Source: Lichenostomus cassidix
Taxonomy: Eukaryota > Chordata > Aves > Passeriformes > Meliphagidae
Direction: 5' to 3'
Assembly: GCA_008360975.2 (NCBI GenBank)
Contig: CM039196.1
Coordinates: 3,968,001 to 4,032,000 of the forward strand
DNA length: 64,000 bases
The notes beneath the pieces were generated by a model that did no database searches, was not told where the DNA came from, and saw only the letters and a program-made list of their open reading frames with translations. The position numbers and the translations under genes are program-made. This document shows, in pieces, positions 24,501 through 34,550 of this stretch (positions are counted from its first letter, which is position 1; each line of letters starts with the position of its first letter).

Positions 24501-27500
24501 GCTTCCTTTTTGGAGAATTCCAGGTTGTGCTCACCAGGGATGGCTGGAGAGAGAAATGCCAGGGGTGTGAATTCTGCCTTAAAATATTCCAAGGACAAAA
24601 TTCTGCCCTGTGTGACATTTGGATGAAGAAGTGGAGCTGAATTTAGTCCTGAATTTGTGGAGCTGTCAGCTCTCCAAATCCATCACTGGGTTGGAGATGA
24701 ATTTCACCAGGAAATCACAGACACCCAATTACCCCCACTGTGCTCACAGCAGTCACCCTGCAGCCCTGGATGCAAAATCATTTGGAAAAAAAGGCAAATT
24801 GAACACAAAGAGTGTGACAGAAAACTTTCTGCTGCTTTTGGAGCTGGGCTGCTAGCAGAGCTCAGGAGTGACTCAGCTCCACACCAAAGTGGTCAGGCAA
24901 GGTCTGAGGGGATTTCTAGGCAGGAGGATGGAAGGGATGTAACCAAGAGTAGGATTTGTCCCTCAAGGATCAGAATGCACCTACTCACCTCTATTAATAA
25001 AATGCACTTTGCTCTGGCTTTCATTGGAAGGAATTCAGCATACAAAGTTACCCTGCAAAGAGGGAAAGGAGAGGAAAATGTCAGGCTAGCACAGAGAGGG
25101 AAATGCCACACCAGACAGAGGTTCAAACATCCCCACTGCCTTTTAATAAAACTGCCAAACCCAGAGCAGTAGCTCAAAGCTCTCCCTACTCCCAGTTCTG
25201 TTTGCCCAGAAAAAATTCTTCAACATTGCAAGAGAGGACAAAATTTGCTCTCTTTGTGTGGTTTTGTGACCCCATAGTGGTCAGTTAAATGCAGATTTTG
25301 ATGCACATGTTTCCACAGCCCTGCTCTGAGCCAGAGCACCATTTTATCTGTTATTTTCAGTGTGGTCCATCAGAATTCAACACAAACTCTTGCTGGATAA
25401 AGTATTCCTTCAGGGCTTTACAAGTGGCTCAGAGAATTCCCATCAGCCTCCTGTGCCAGGGTTCAATTCTCCAAAAGGGCAATACTTTCATGTTACTGGT
25501 ATAAAATAATTTGCATTCTTTTATTGTGGGATTCAAAGAGCAACCACTGAGCTCTGCAGAGGCTTTGTTCCATGCCTGTGCCAAGGAGTGATGGCACAGC
25601 TTCTCCAGGAGGATTTCCTGAGGAGGAATTCAGGCAGCAGCCAGTCCAGGCTCTGTCATCTCTCTCAAACTGGTAAGGCTTGGCTTTGCTTCTTTGCTCC
25701 TGCTCTGTTTGTATTCAATTAACTCAGCCTGTTTCTGCCTCCAAACTCCTCAGGCTTCCTTTGAGGTTTGAGACAAAATTCCTACTAACTTAACAAAGAG
25801 TGGATTGATCTCCAAGGAGCTGTCCAGGACTCAGCTCATGGAAAGGATAAAGTCACACACAATATTTCATCCAGTGGTTTAGAGAACTCAAATCACATCT
25901 TGAAATGTAGCTCAGGTAGCGCAGAGAAAAACAAGAGCTGCTGAATGACCCCAACAGAAGAAGGACATGGAATTGTTGGAGCCAATTCAGAGGAGGAAAT
26001 TACAAAGACACTCATTCCATGGAGATCCAGGCCCTCACCTCCAAAATCACACAGCCTGCTTAAGGGTATGAGAAAAGAGTTACTTTTCCTGCTTCATCCA
26101 TGTTTATCCCTCTGTCAGATAAATCCCTGTTATAGTTAGAACAGCAAACAAACTCAGGGAGGATGGGATCCACTTGGAGATCTACAACTGACTCTTTTTT
26201 AGCTCTGCTGAAGCCATGGAACCTCAGTGAGTCAAGTCAAGTGGTCCTGGCTGGGCTGTAGCTGCAGCTCTGGACCTTTCATCTGGGAGTGGCAATGGAA
26301 AAGTCTTGCCTTGGGAAGGAGTCTGTGAGCCATTAATCCAAGTCAGACTCTGCCTGCTCTGAAATAGCACCTCCAGAAGGCAAAATATCAATTATTGATA
26401 AGGATAAAAGGCTACACAGAGAGAGAATGGTTGTACTCTTCCCTTTACATTTATAATTAAAAGCCTAGAGCAGGGTTATTTATTGCAGGTGGAAAATTTA
26501 TGGATCACTCTCTTCAGTGAAAGGAACAACACAGTGATTGAGGAATATCTTCACTTTGCCTTTTCCTTCTGAGCCATCACAGCATCTCCAGTGCTGCAGG
26601 TCTGGGCTGTGTGGGTTTGGAATTGCAGCTCAGGGTGGGATGGGGAAGTTCAGGCTCTGATTGAACAATAATCTGGAGTTTTACACAGTCAGGGTTCAGC
26701 TCTGCCTCTAATTGCTGGGGTTTAGGTCATGACTTGCCTTGCAACAAGACCAAGGTTTGGGGTGGCTGAGCAGAAACAAGACTTCAATTTGACAGGAGAA
26801 TTTTGTAAGGAAGAAATAAAAAAATGAGGAAGCTTGGATTTGGGAATATTTACTTACGACTGAGGCACTCCTCCAATCCCAAAGCCCACCAGGCCCCTCA
26901 GCACCAGGATCCAGCTGTAAATGGGAGCAAATCCACTGAGGATCCCATAGTAGAGTGTCCACAACACGCTGATCTTTAGGCCCTGTGTTCAGCAAGAGTT
27001 AGAAATGACTGTAGCACAAATGAAAGTGTAAAACAGAGCTTCAAATTCCTTATATTTCACAGGAGCTCAGTTCTGGATAATGCTGCTTTGTACATGTGGA
27101 CTATGATATTTGTGAATATGGAATCATGGAATATTTTGGGTTGGAAGGGGACTTAAATCTCATCCAGAGCCACCCCCTGATATGGACAGGGACACCTTCT
27201 ACTATCCCAGGTTGCTCCAAGCCCTGTCCAACCTGTCCTTGGACAATTCCAGGGATCCAGGGGCAGCCACAGCTTCTCTGGGAATCTGCACCAGTTGCAC
27301 TGAAATGCCCACACTGCAGAAATATTGGGGTAAATCCCAGCAGGAGCTGCAGACTTACTGTTTTCCTCCCATACTGGTCTGAAATGTTTCCCCAGAGAGT
27401 GGAGCTGGACATCATTCCCACAAACACCACCTGTGAAACAGCAAGCAAAAAAAAATCTTTCCCTTAAAAACAAATGAAAATTCCAGCATGACAGCACAGA

Positions 27501-30500
27501 AGACAAACTTCCAGTGAAACCAGAACATTTCAGCCCGAAATAGAGCGAGATGGGCAGAGAATGGTTTGGGTTGGAAAGGACCTTAAAGATCATCCAGTTT
27601 TCTCAGGGAAGCAATAATGGAGATAAAATCACACCTTAAAAGTTTAGCAAAGTCTGAAGTGGGAAAAAAAATACGCTGAGCCCTTTCCAGAGGTGACATT
27701 CTTGTGTTGAATGCTCTGTATTCAGGGATGGGACATTCATGGGATCCAAGGACACCATTTCAATCTGCTGAGCATTTTGACCATTTTATACAATCAAACA
27801 AAGGGCATTAGAAGTTAAAGGAGAAAGAAATGCAGGGAATAAAGTCCCTGCATTCAGCAGTGATCAGTACTGAGAGAAGAGTTCCCAAATTTGTTTTCTT
27901 ATCCCTAAAGGCATTGCTGGATTCCAACATCACAGCACCATGCCTGGAGGTGGTGTTATGAGAGCTCTGCTTCCAAAGATCACTGGATAGTCCCAGAATT
28001 ATTTAGGATAAATTAATTATTAGAATTATTATTTAGAAATAATCAATTATTTAATTATTTAGAATCATTATAGGGAAAAGCCCTTTGAGATCATTGAGTC
28101 CAACCTCAAAAAACAACTATTTGTTCTCTCTCAGGGCTCCCAGACTGTCAGTGTCCCAGAGAGCTGGAATGGGAGTGGGGAGTGAAAAAGATTTTCAAGC
28201 AAGATAATAAAATTTACCACTTTTTTTTTAGAATTAATCAAATGGTTTGAATTTTAGAATGAATCTGAGCAAATTCATAGGTTTTCCAGGAAATTATATT
28301 AAACTTCAAGCCTGAAACTTGCCAAATGCCCTCAGTTGTCACCAAATTTCGTTACTTCAATCTTTTAAATAAACTCCTACAAATCTTTTTAAAAAACTCC
28401 TATAAACTTCCAACCTGAAGGTAACCTTCAAATGCCACACAGAGATTTAATTTTAGTGATACAAAGCAAAAATGTCTGGATAACAATGATGGAAAAACCT
28501 CAGGGAAGACAGGAGCTGTCAGGTGTTTTTCCTACCGAGGTGAGCAATGCAACCTGCCAGCTGGGTAAGCGCCACTCACAGTGCAGCTGAGGAGCAAGGA
28601 TACTTAAAATCATCATTTCCATGGCATCTGCCATCTGCAGAGGGAAGAGAAAGCAAAATCAACAACTGGCTGGCAAGCAGGTGGATTTAGGAGGCAATAA
28701 TGGGCTCTGGTGACATTTCCGTGATGTTCCCACCTTGCGGCGAAATAAAACATTTAACATTTAAACTCGTTTCTGACTGTCAGCACATTTAGTAACTCTG
28801 GCTGAGAGGATTCAAACAGCCAAATCAAAAGGTTTTGAGGAGGTTTGGCTGGTCAGTGACTCATGTTCAGCCCCTTCCATAGTGCAAATTCAAGCTTCCA
28901 GCCTCTTCACCCACAGATTCAGTCAGAACTGTTTAATACCTTGTAATTTATTCCCTTTCTCCCTTAAACATTCCTGGATCTGTAAACCAAATTCCATAGC
29001 TGATTTGGGATCTAAACCATGGCAGATTTCAGCCTTTTACATGGATAAAAGCCAATAAATACAGCTCCAGGTATCAGGATCCTTAAATAAACCCCAGGAG
29101 GTGGAAAACAGAGCTGCATAAAGAGGAGAAAAATTGAAACCAGTGCTTTTGCTGTTGATATCAAGGTTAAAACTGGAAGTGCTGGGTTGCTGTTCCTCTG
29201 AAACTGAGATTACAGCAATCCTGACTGATACAGACAACAGAGATTGCAGCTGATGGGAGGAATGTGGCAAAGCCACTGCAGGAAACCTCAGGTTCTGCAG
29301 GAGTAGCCTGGAACTTCTTTCATTTGAAACCAGATTTGAAGCAGAGAATCAAAACCAAATCAAATTTGGTTTTTCAAATTCTGATTTATAAAAAACTCAG
29401 AGACAAAGAAATCCATCATTATTCATCACCCCTCACAACAAGGCTGAGTCCAGCTGCTATTTCAGAATTTCCAGTAAAATTCCTGCTTTATTGTACATTT
29501 ATCTGTTTGGAGACTCTCTGTGCTCATTATCTGAAATCCCTGAGATCCTCTAAGTCATGACCATGCAACAGATCCTGATCCCAATTACTTGCCCATGCTA
29601 ATCCAGTAATGACAGAGAGCTTCCACTGGAACTTCCCAAATCCAATGGCTTCCACCGCATCTTCCACCATGAAAGTATCTGGAAAGAAAACAATTCCAGT
29701 GGATTTGTACAATTCCTTGCAAAAGGAATTATTGCTCAAATTCTCTTGAGAGAGGATTTGCTGGTTTAATTGTTAATTAATTGGGTAATCTGCTGAGATC
29801 TCAAATATATAATAGAGATACTTAGTTTCTATGCAGTTCCTGCTTGGGCAAATCTCTGTGTTCATCCAAAGCCAAAATAATTCTGATTATTCCTAGAATA
29901 TTTTAATCACGTGGAGGTAAATCATGTTCAGCCTCTTCCTCCTGGGAGTGACTCCTCCAGCCAAGGAGGAAAGTGCAGCTTTCTCTAGGGACAAACAGCT
30001 CTGCCAAGAAGTACTGGGAGCTGCAGGGAATATTTTAGTGCAACCTGCCATTATTTAAACCAAGAATTTCTCCCAAACACAGAAATTGTAAACCCTGCTT
30101 CTGTTAAAAATGCTGGTGGTTGTTTTCCACCCACTGCCATGACCTCTTTAGTTTGTTCCAGCTGAAGGTGCTGAGATGTCTCAAATTCCTCTGCTCAAGT
30201 GCAAAATGAAATGACCAAGAAGAGCACATTTGGACATTAGAGTTGTTTAAATCAGTTCAGGTCTCACAGTTCTAACACTTCCAGCAGTCTGAAAAGGACA
30301 TTCCTCAGAAAAGCTTTGGCTCAGAGCTGTGAGATCCTCACAGAAACACAAATCAGGAGGAAATCAAACAAAATCCAAGGGATGAAGCACAGCAGAGAAG
30401 TTCATAAACAAGATTAACACCAAATTGTCACTCTGTGCTAAGACAAACCCAATATTTCTCATCTCTCCCAAAGCAGTGATGCCTCCAAGCAGGAAGCAGA

Positions 30501-33198
30501 GGCTGGGATGGACAGGAATTCTGCAGATTCATCTCAGCCTTGAAGGAGAGCTGGGTGTAGCTGCTCCAGGAGCACTGAGCAGCTCCAGAGGGAAATCAAG
30601 CAATCCCCAGTGTGGAACAGGGGGTGGCAGCTGGACAAAAAACCCTCTAAGAGGAGCATCCAGTACTGGGGACACAAAAGGGACCACATGGAGCATTCTG
30701 CAGGGAATGGGCTGATCAAGCCATGATTTTCAGGTGGAAAACAATTCCCCTGTGTTATTATTTTTATCTGGGGATCCTCAACTTCTCCAAACCCCCTGAC
30801 TGGGATGAAGAGGCCCCACATTTCTCCACAGGAAGAAAACAAGAGACCTGCTCACCATCCGTGGGGTTGGCAAATTCCTTGGGCACTGCAGCTCCATCCC
30901 CCAGCTCCACAGGCTCCAGCTCCGTCCTCACCCCCTCGATCTGCACCTCGTGCTCTCCCGAAATTCCATCCTCCTCCGACCTCGAGCTCTCCCCCGTGCG
31001 GCGGAACTTCACCACCCTGCAAGCACAGAAACACGGATTGCTCCTTCCAGGGGGCTTTGGAGTGCCAGGAGTTGTGCTTGGTGAGTCTTAAAGGCTTGTT
31101 TAACCAAGCAGCATCCAGGTTTTTCCTCATTCCCTGTCTTGGTGAACCTTAAAGTCTTGTTTAATCAGGATTCAGGTTTCTCCTCATTCCCTGTCTTGGT
31201 GAGCCTTAAAGCCTTGTTTAATCACACAGCATCCAGGTTTCTCCTCATTCCCTGTCTCCATTTTCCACAGGGAATGCTGTGAGTTGAGTTTGGATCTGGT
31301 TTCAGGTGTCCTGCATTGGGATGGGATGTAATCCTTGTTCTTGGACGCAGAGGTTGTTATTGTGTTATCTACAAAGTTATAAAACCACGGAGGTCATAAA
31401 AATATGATGAAATGATACATATTTAATGAGATCCGTGTTTTGTGCCTCTGGATTTTATTGGGAATTAGGCATTGCTGTGTCATTGATTTTCGGGGGTTTT
31501 GTCCTGGTAGGAAGAGCCCAAATTCCATTTTCTGAGTTGGCTTTGTGATTAGAAGTGAAACTCCTGAAATGTGCCAGATTTGGAAATATTGTTTAGTGAA
31601 ATACAATTAATGAGACCATTCAGGGAACGGATGGATTTTTTTTCCATCAGGATGCTGATTCTGTGATTCTGCTTTCACCTTTAACAGAATTATTTAACAC
31701 CATGTAATGAATTAAATATCTATATTTTAAGACCAGAATTTGCTAAATTGACACAGCTTTGATGTTTTGGTCAGACGGATTTGCTCCCTTTCCACAGAGA
31801 AGGTTCTTTTCCCATGAAGTTTTCAGTGGCCAATAATTTGGGAACAGATCCACCAAATTTCCTTCACTTTACCTGCAACACAATGCAACTTTTTCCCCTT
31901 GAGAAGTGAAAATTCCTTGGATTTAAGTGAAATATATAAATATTTTTAATAGATTAAATTACCACAGGGAGGGACTTTTAAAGATCTTTTCAGCTTTGGA
32001 AGTGGTGGATCCCACAAAACCTGAGAATCACAAACCCATGCAGGGATTGCCACATTGCTTAGCACAGAAAATAAAAATACAGGTGTATAATTTAGGAATA
32101 TACGAAAAAAATTGACACAAGTGAAGGAAAAAAAACCTCTACTGGGATAATTTCTGTTCCATACTTGCCAAATTTTTCCCATCTGGGACACCTCAGGGAG
32201 CTGCTGCATTTATTTGCAAGATCTCACAGCACCAAAACACCTGCACTGGAATGTATTTAGAACATATTCCGATGTTTTGTTCTTAAAAATGGGGGGGAAA
32301 AAAAGCTTAATGAAGTAATCTCTGATTCATTTTCCCGACAAGCTGAAGGATTGGAAAAGAACTGGAGTTCATGTCGCTTTCCCAACTTATCAGGAATGTT
32401 ATGGGACAGGGTGCTGTCATTGACACGAGCTCATGAATATTTAACACCAACTTGAAACGCTCATTCCCTGCCTTGCAGAGCCCATGATTTATAAATAGGA
32501 ATATGTTGCAAAACACCTGAGAACGGAGCATTAGGAAAAATGGGTTGGGTTTTCAAGGATGCATTCGGCATTGAGGGGAAAGGAAGGAATTCCTGGGGTT
32601 TAAAGGCACCAGAGATTTTATCAGGTTTGGGGTTTAGTTTGGTTTTTTTATTTTTTTTTCCCCACAGATCCGACAACCATACCCCAAAGGCAGAGTTGCT
32701 GGCAAAAATCAGCATTTTCTTTGTGCAGCAGCGTTTGCCTCTTCAGAAACCCTGGGAATGCCGATTGTCCCCCCAAAACACACCTTGGCAGGGCAGGCTC
32801 TGCTCTGCAATTCCTCCCCGGCAGGGAGGAGGATGGGGAGGAAAAGCCTCCCCAGCACACCGTTATTTACAGATAAACCCCCCTGCAACGGCAATTCCAA
32901 CCTCTCCTCTCCCAAAATCTCCAGCCGGTTTTATCCCACCCCTGCCGATTTTTCACCACCACCAAATCCACGCCGAGAAAACCCCCCCGGAACGAGCGGA
33001 TTTATGTAACAAACATCTCCTGCATCCCTCGGGATGCTGCACCCGGGCAGCTCCAGCGGGAAAATCTGCTTCCCGGGGCCTAACCCTCTCCCCGGCAGAA
33101 CTGCCCGCAGCTCGGCGGGATTCCCGCGGCCGGAGGGGAAGGATCCCCCCCGGAGCTACTCACGGCAGCTGCTTCAGCTGGAACAAATCCTCCTCCAT
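18522..33198 (-). CDS. SVOP: SVOP, synaptic vesicle 2-related protein (MFS transporter)
   Basis: Minus-strand coding exons: 33198-33164, 31016-30856, 29678-29593, 28634-28536, 27430-27359, 26982-26858, 25052-24989, 24450-24325, 23395-23267, 22908-22835, 22543-22467, 21301-21194, 19907-19796, 19570-19489, 19265-19176, 18710-18522 (1629 nt, 542 aa; human 548). It opens [20 protein letters not shown], as in vertebrate SVOP. The acidic cytosolic N-terminus (about residues 1-85) is followed by the 12-helix major-facilitator fold. MFS loop motifs are visible as G141-NISDQYGR-K150 and D395-RIGRK-K401, with PESARYDV after helix 6. SVOP is a synaptic-vesicle and neuroendocrine membrane protein related to SV2; its physiological substrate is not settled. 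Exon 3 ends at TGG|GCAAGT, a GC-type donor required by the reading frame; all other introns are GT-AG. It is convergent with DAO and divergent from USP30. Confidence 0.97.
18790..19065 (+). repeat. CR1 3' fragment in SVOP intron 15
   Basis: A sense CR1 segment with GGGACAGTGGTTTTAAACC, AAGGAATTCATCCCTGTGAG, CTGGCACAGGTTGCCCAGAG, TTGGAGCAACCTGGGATAG in order. A second, antisense repeat end (ATCATGGAATTATTAAAGCT) abuts it at about 19080-19133. Confidence 0.85.
20855..21020. repeat. Direct repeat copy A flanking SVOP exon 12
   Basis: Similar along its length to 21431-21590 in the same orientation. Shared blocks include ATTCACTG, CCTTTAAAA, TACTTCTGGAAA, GGATAGAAATT, GTGCTGCTGGG/GTTGCTGGG and TGATTTT. 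It lies in intron 12, just 3' of exon 12 in transcript sense. Confidence 0.7.
21431..21590. repeat. Direct repeat copy B flanking SVOP exon 12
   Basis: Partner of 20855-21020, lying in intron 11. Whether the pair is a local duplication or two copies of an old interspersed element cannot be decided from this window. Confidence 0.7.
27118..27297 (-). repeat. CR1 3' fragment in SVOP intron 5
   Basis: Antisense CR1 tail: GGAATCATGGAATATTTTGG, CCTTCTACTATCCCAGGTTG, GGGGCAGCCACAGCTTCTCT. It ends about 60 bp beyond the exon 5 donor. Confidence 0.85.
27554..27602 (-). repeat. Short CR1 terminus
   Basis: AGAATGGTTTGGGTTGGAAA followed by GGACCTTAAAGATCATCCAG, the complement of the CR1 3' end. Confidence 0.8.
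28060..28108 (-). repeat. Short avian retroelement terminus
   Basis: CCCTTTGAGATCATTGAGTC then CAACCTC, an antisense, diverged repeat end in SVOP intron 4. Confidence 0.55.
31078..31256. repeat. Three-copy tandem repeat (61/57/61 bp) in SVOP intron 1
   Basis: Three consecutive copies begin TTGGTGAGTCTTAAAG, TTGGTGAACCTTAAAG and TTGGTGAGCCTTAAAG, and each ends CCTCATTCCCTGTC. Copies start at 31078, 31139 and 31196. The middle copy has lost 4 bp. The array begins about 60 bp from exon 2. Confidence 0.9.
31257..33163 (-). other. SVOP intron 1, remainder
   Basis: AT-rich unique sequence up to about 32700, then increasingly GC-rich toward the SVOP promoter. I see no other exon. The plus-strand open frame at 32540-33529 runs antisense across exon 1 and is not a gene. 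Confidence 0.7.
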
Positions 33199-33343
33199 GG
33201 CCGGGCGGCGGCTGCGCTCATCGCTCCCGCATGGCGGGCTCGGGATGCGGGCAGGAGCGGGATGGAGCTGCGGAGCGCCGGGAGAGCTGGAGAGGCTGGA
33301 GAGGCTGGACAGCTCCGCAGGAACGGCCGGGCAGCGCGCACCC
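32990..33343 (-). promoter_or_regulatory. SVOP CpG-rich promoter / first exon region
   Basis: A CpG-dense, GC-rich block surrounds the SVOP start codon at 33198 with no clear TATA box. It faces the USP30 promoter about 1.1 kb away. The transcription start cannot be fixed from sequence. Confidence 0.6.
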
Positions 33344-33755
33344 GCTCGGCTCGGCACGGCTCAGCACGGCTGGACCTGGCTCAGCACGGCTCGGCTTGGT
33401 GCAGCTCAGCTCGGCACGGCTGGGCTCAGCTGGGCTCGTTTCGGCTCAGCTCGATTTGGCACGGCTGAGCTCCGCTCGGCTCGGCTTGGCATGGTTTGGC
33501 ACAGCTCAGCTCGGCTTGGCTCAGTTTAGCTTAGCTGGGCTGAGCAGAGCACAGCTTGGCTCGGATCAGCTCAGCTGGACTGGCTATAGGGGCTTGGCTT
33601 AGTTTAGCTCGGTAGGGTTTGGCCCGGTTGGGCTCTGTTTGGCTCGGCTGGGCTGGGTTTGGCTCGGCTGGGCTGGGTTTGGCCCGGCTGGGCTCACCTG
33701 AACTCTCCCGGGCCAGACTCAGCTCAGCTCAGCACGGCTCGGAGGCTAACTCAGC
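33343..33755. repeat. Degenerate pentanucleotide array (GGCTC-like)
   Basis: About 410 bp in which GGCTC, GGCTT, GGCAC, AGCTC and AGCAC follow one another in a 5-bp register, decaying toward the right into GGCTGGGCTGGGTTT-like units. It fills much of the gap between the SVOP and USP30 promoters. The open frames here (runs of RLGSARLG and similar) arise from the repeat. Confidence 0.9.
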
Positions 33756-33999
33756 CGCGTTCCCCTTGGCCCCGAGCGGGGCTGCTCTGAGGGCTGATCA
33801 GCCCATGGAAGGGCTGAAGCGGGACAATCCCCGAGCCCAGGCGCTGCCCCAGCCAGGGCCACCCGGGCCGTGTCCCCGAGCGTCACATCCCCGGGACGGG
33901 AAATCCCCCGGGATGGCACCCTTTCCAGCAGGATTTGCCCTCACTATCCCGACTAAAGCGCCTGTGGAGCCTGTGGGAACAGAACGGAACGGAATGTCG

Positions 34000-34550
34000 C
34001 ACTGTTCTCCCGGCGCTCTGAGGCGCGGCCCGCGATCCCTCAGGGGCTCTGAGGGCCGCGCAGCGCGGGGAGCCGGCCTGGCACACCGGGAGCGGCCTGT
34101 GAGCCCTTCACAGCGGGTGTCACACCCGGCACGGGCCCGGTGCCCCCGCTATGTGCCATTCCCACCCTCCCGGCCTGTCCCCGGCCCGCCCCCGGCCCGC
34201 CGCGTCACTCCGGTCCCTCCCCTCCCCGCCCCGCCCGCCGCCATGCCCGGTGCGCACCATCACCAGCCCCCCCCGCACCACTTCCGGCGCCGCCGCCCGG
34301 CCGGTCCGCGCGCTCCCGCCGTCCCCCCGGCGCCGCCCGGCCGCGCGCCCGCGTTCCGGCTGGGCCATGCTGGCGGACGGGCCGGTGCGGCGGCTGCTGC
34401 GGGCGGGGGAGGGGGCCAGGTGTGAGGGGAGGGGGCGGCCGGGGCGGGAACGGGGCCGGGATCGACCGGGGATCGGCCGGGGAAGAGCCGGGAGCGGGCT
34501 GAGTCTGAGGGGAGAGCGGCTTCGGGTTGGTCGCGGCGAACCCTCGGCCG
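34000..34550 (+). promoter_or_regulatory. USP30 CpG island promoter
   Basis: Very high CpG density surrounds the USP30 start codon (34367), with GCCCCGCCC-type boxes near 34195-34240 and no TATA box. It is the expected promoter of a broadly expressed gene. Confidence 0.7.

Noticed and set aside
29586..29590. GT at 29588-29587 as the SVOP exon 3 donor
   Set aside because: Using it would add five bases and break the frame into exon 4; the GC donor at 29592-29591 preserves it.
31078..31256. Regular repeats that could suggest a CRISPR-like array
   Set aside because: The copies abut with no unique spacers, in a vertebrate intron; it is a simple tandem duplication.
32540..33529. 329-aa plus-strand open frame
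   Set aside because: It runs antisense through SVOP exon 1 and ends in the pentamer array; its C-terminal Arg/Leu/Gly/Ser/Ala repeats come from the DNA repeat and it resembles no family.
33619..34425. 268-aa plus-strand open frame
   Set aside because: CpG-island composition; it overlaps the USP30 start in another frame and is Pro/Arg/Ala-rich.
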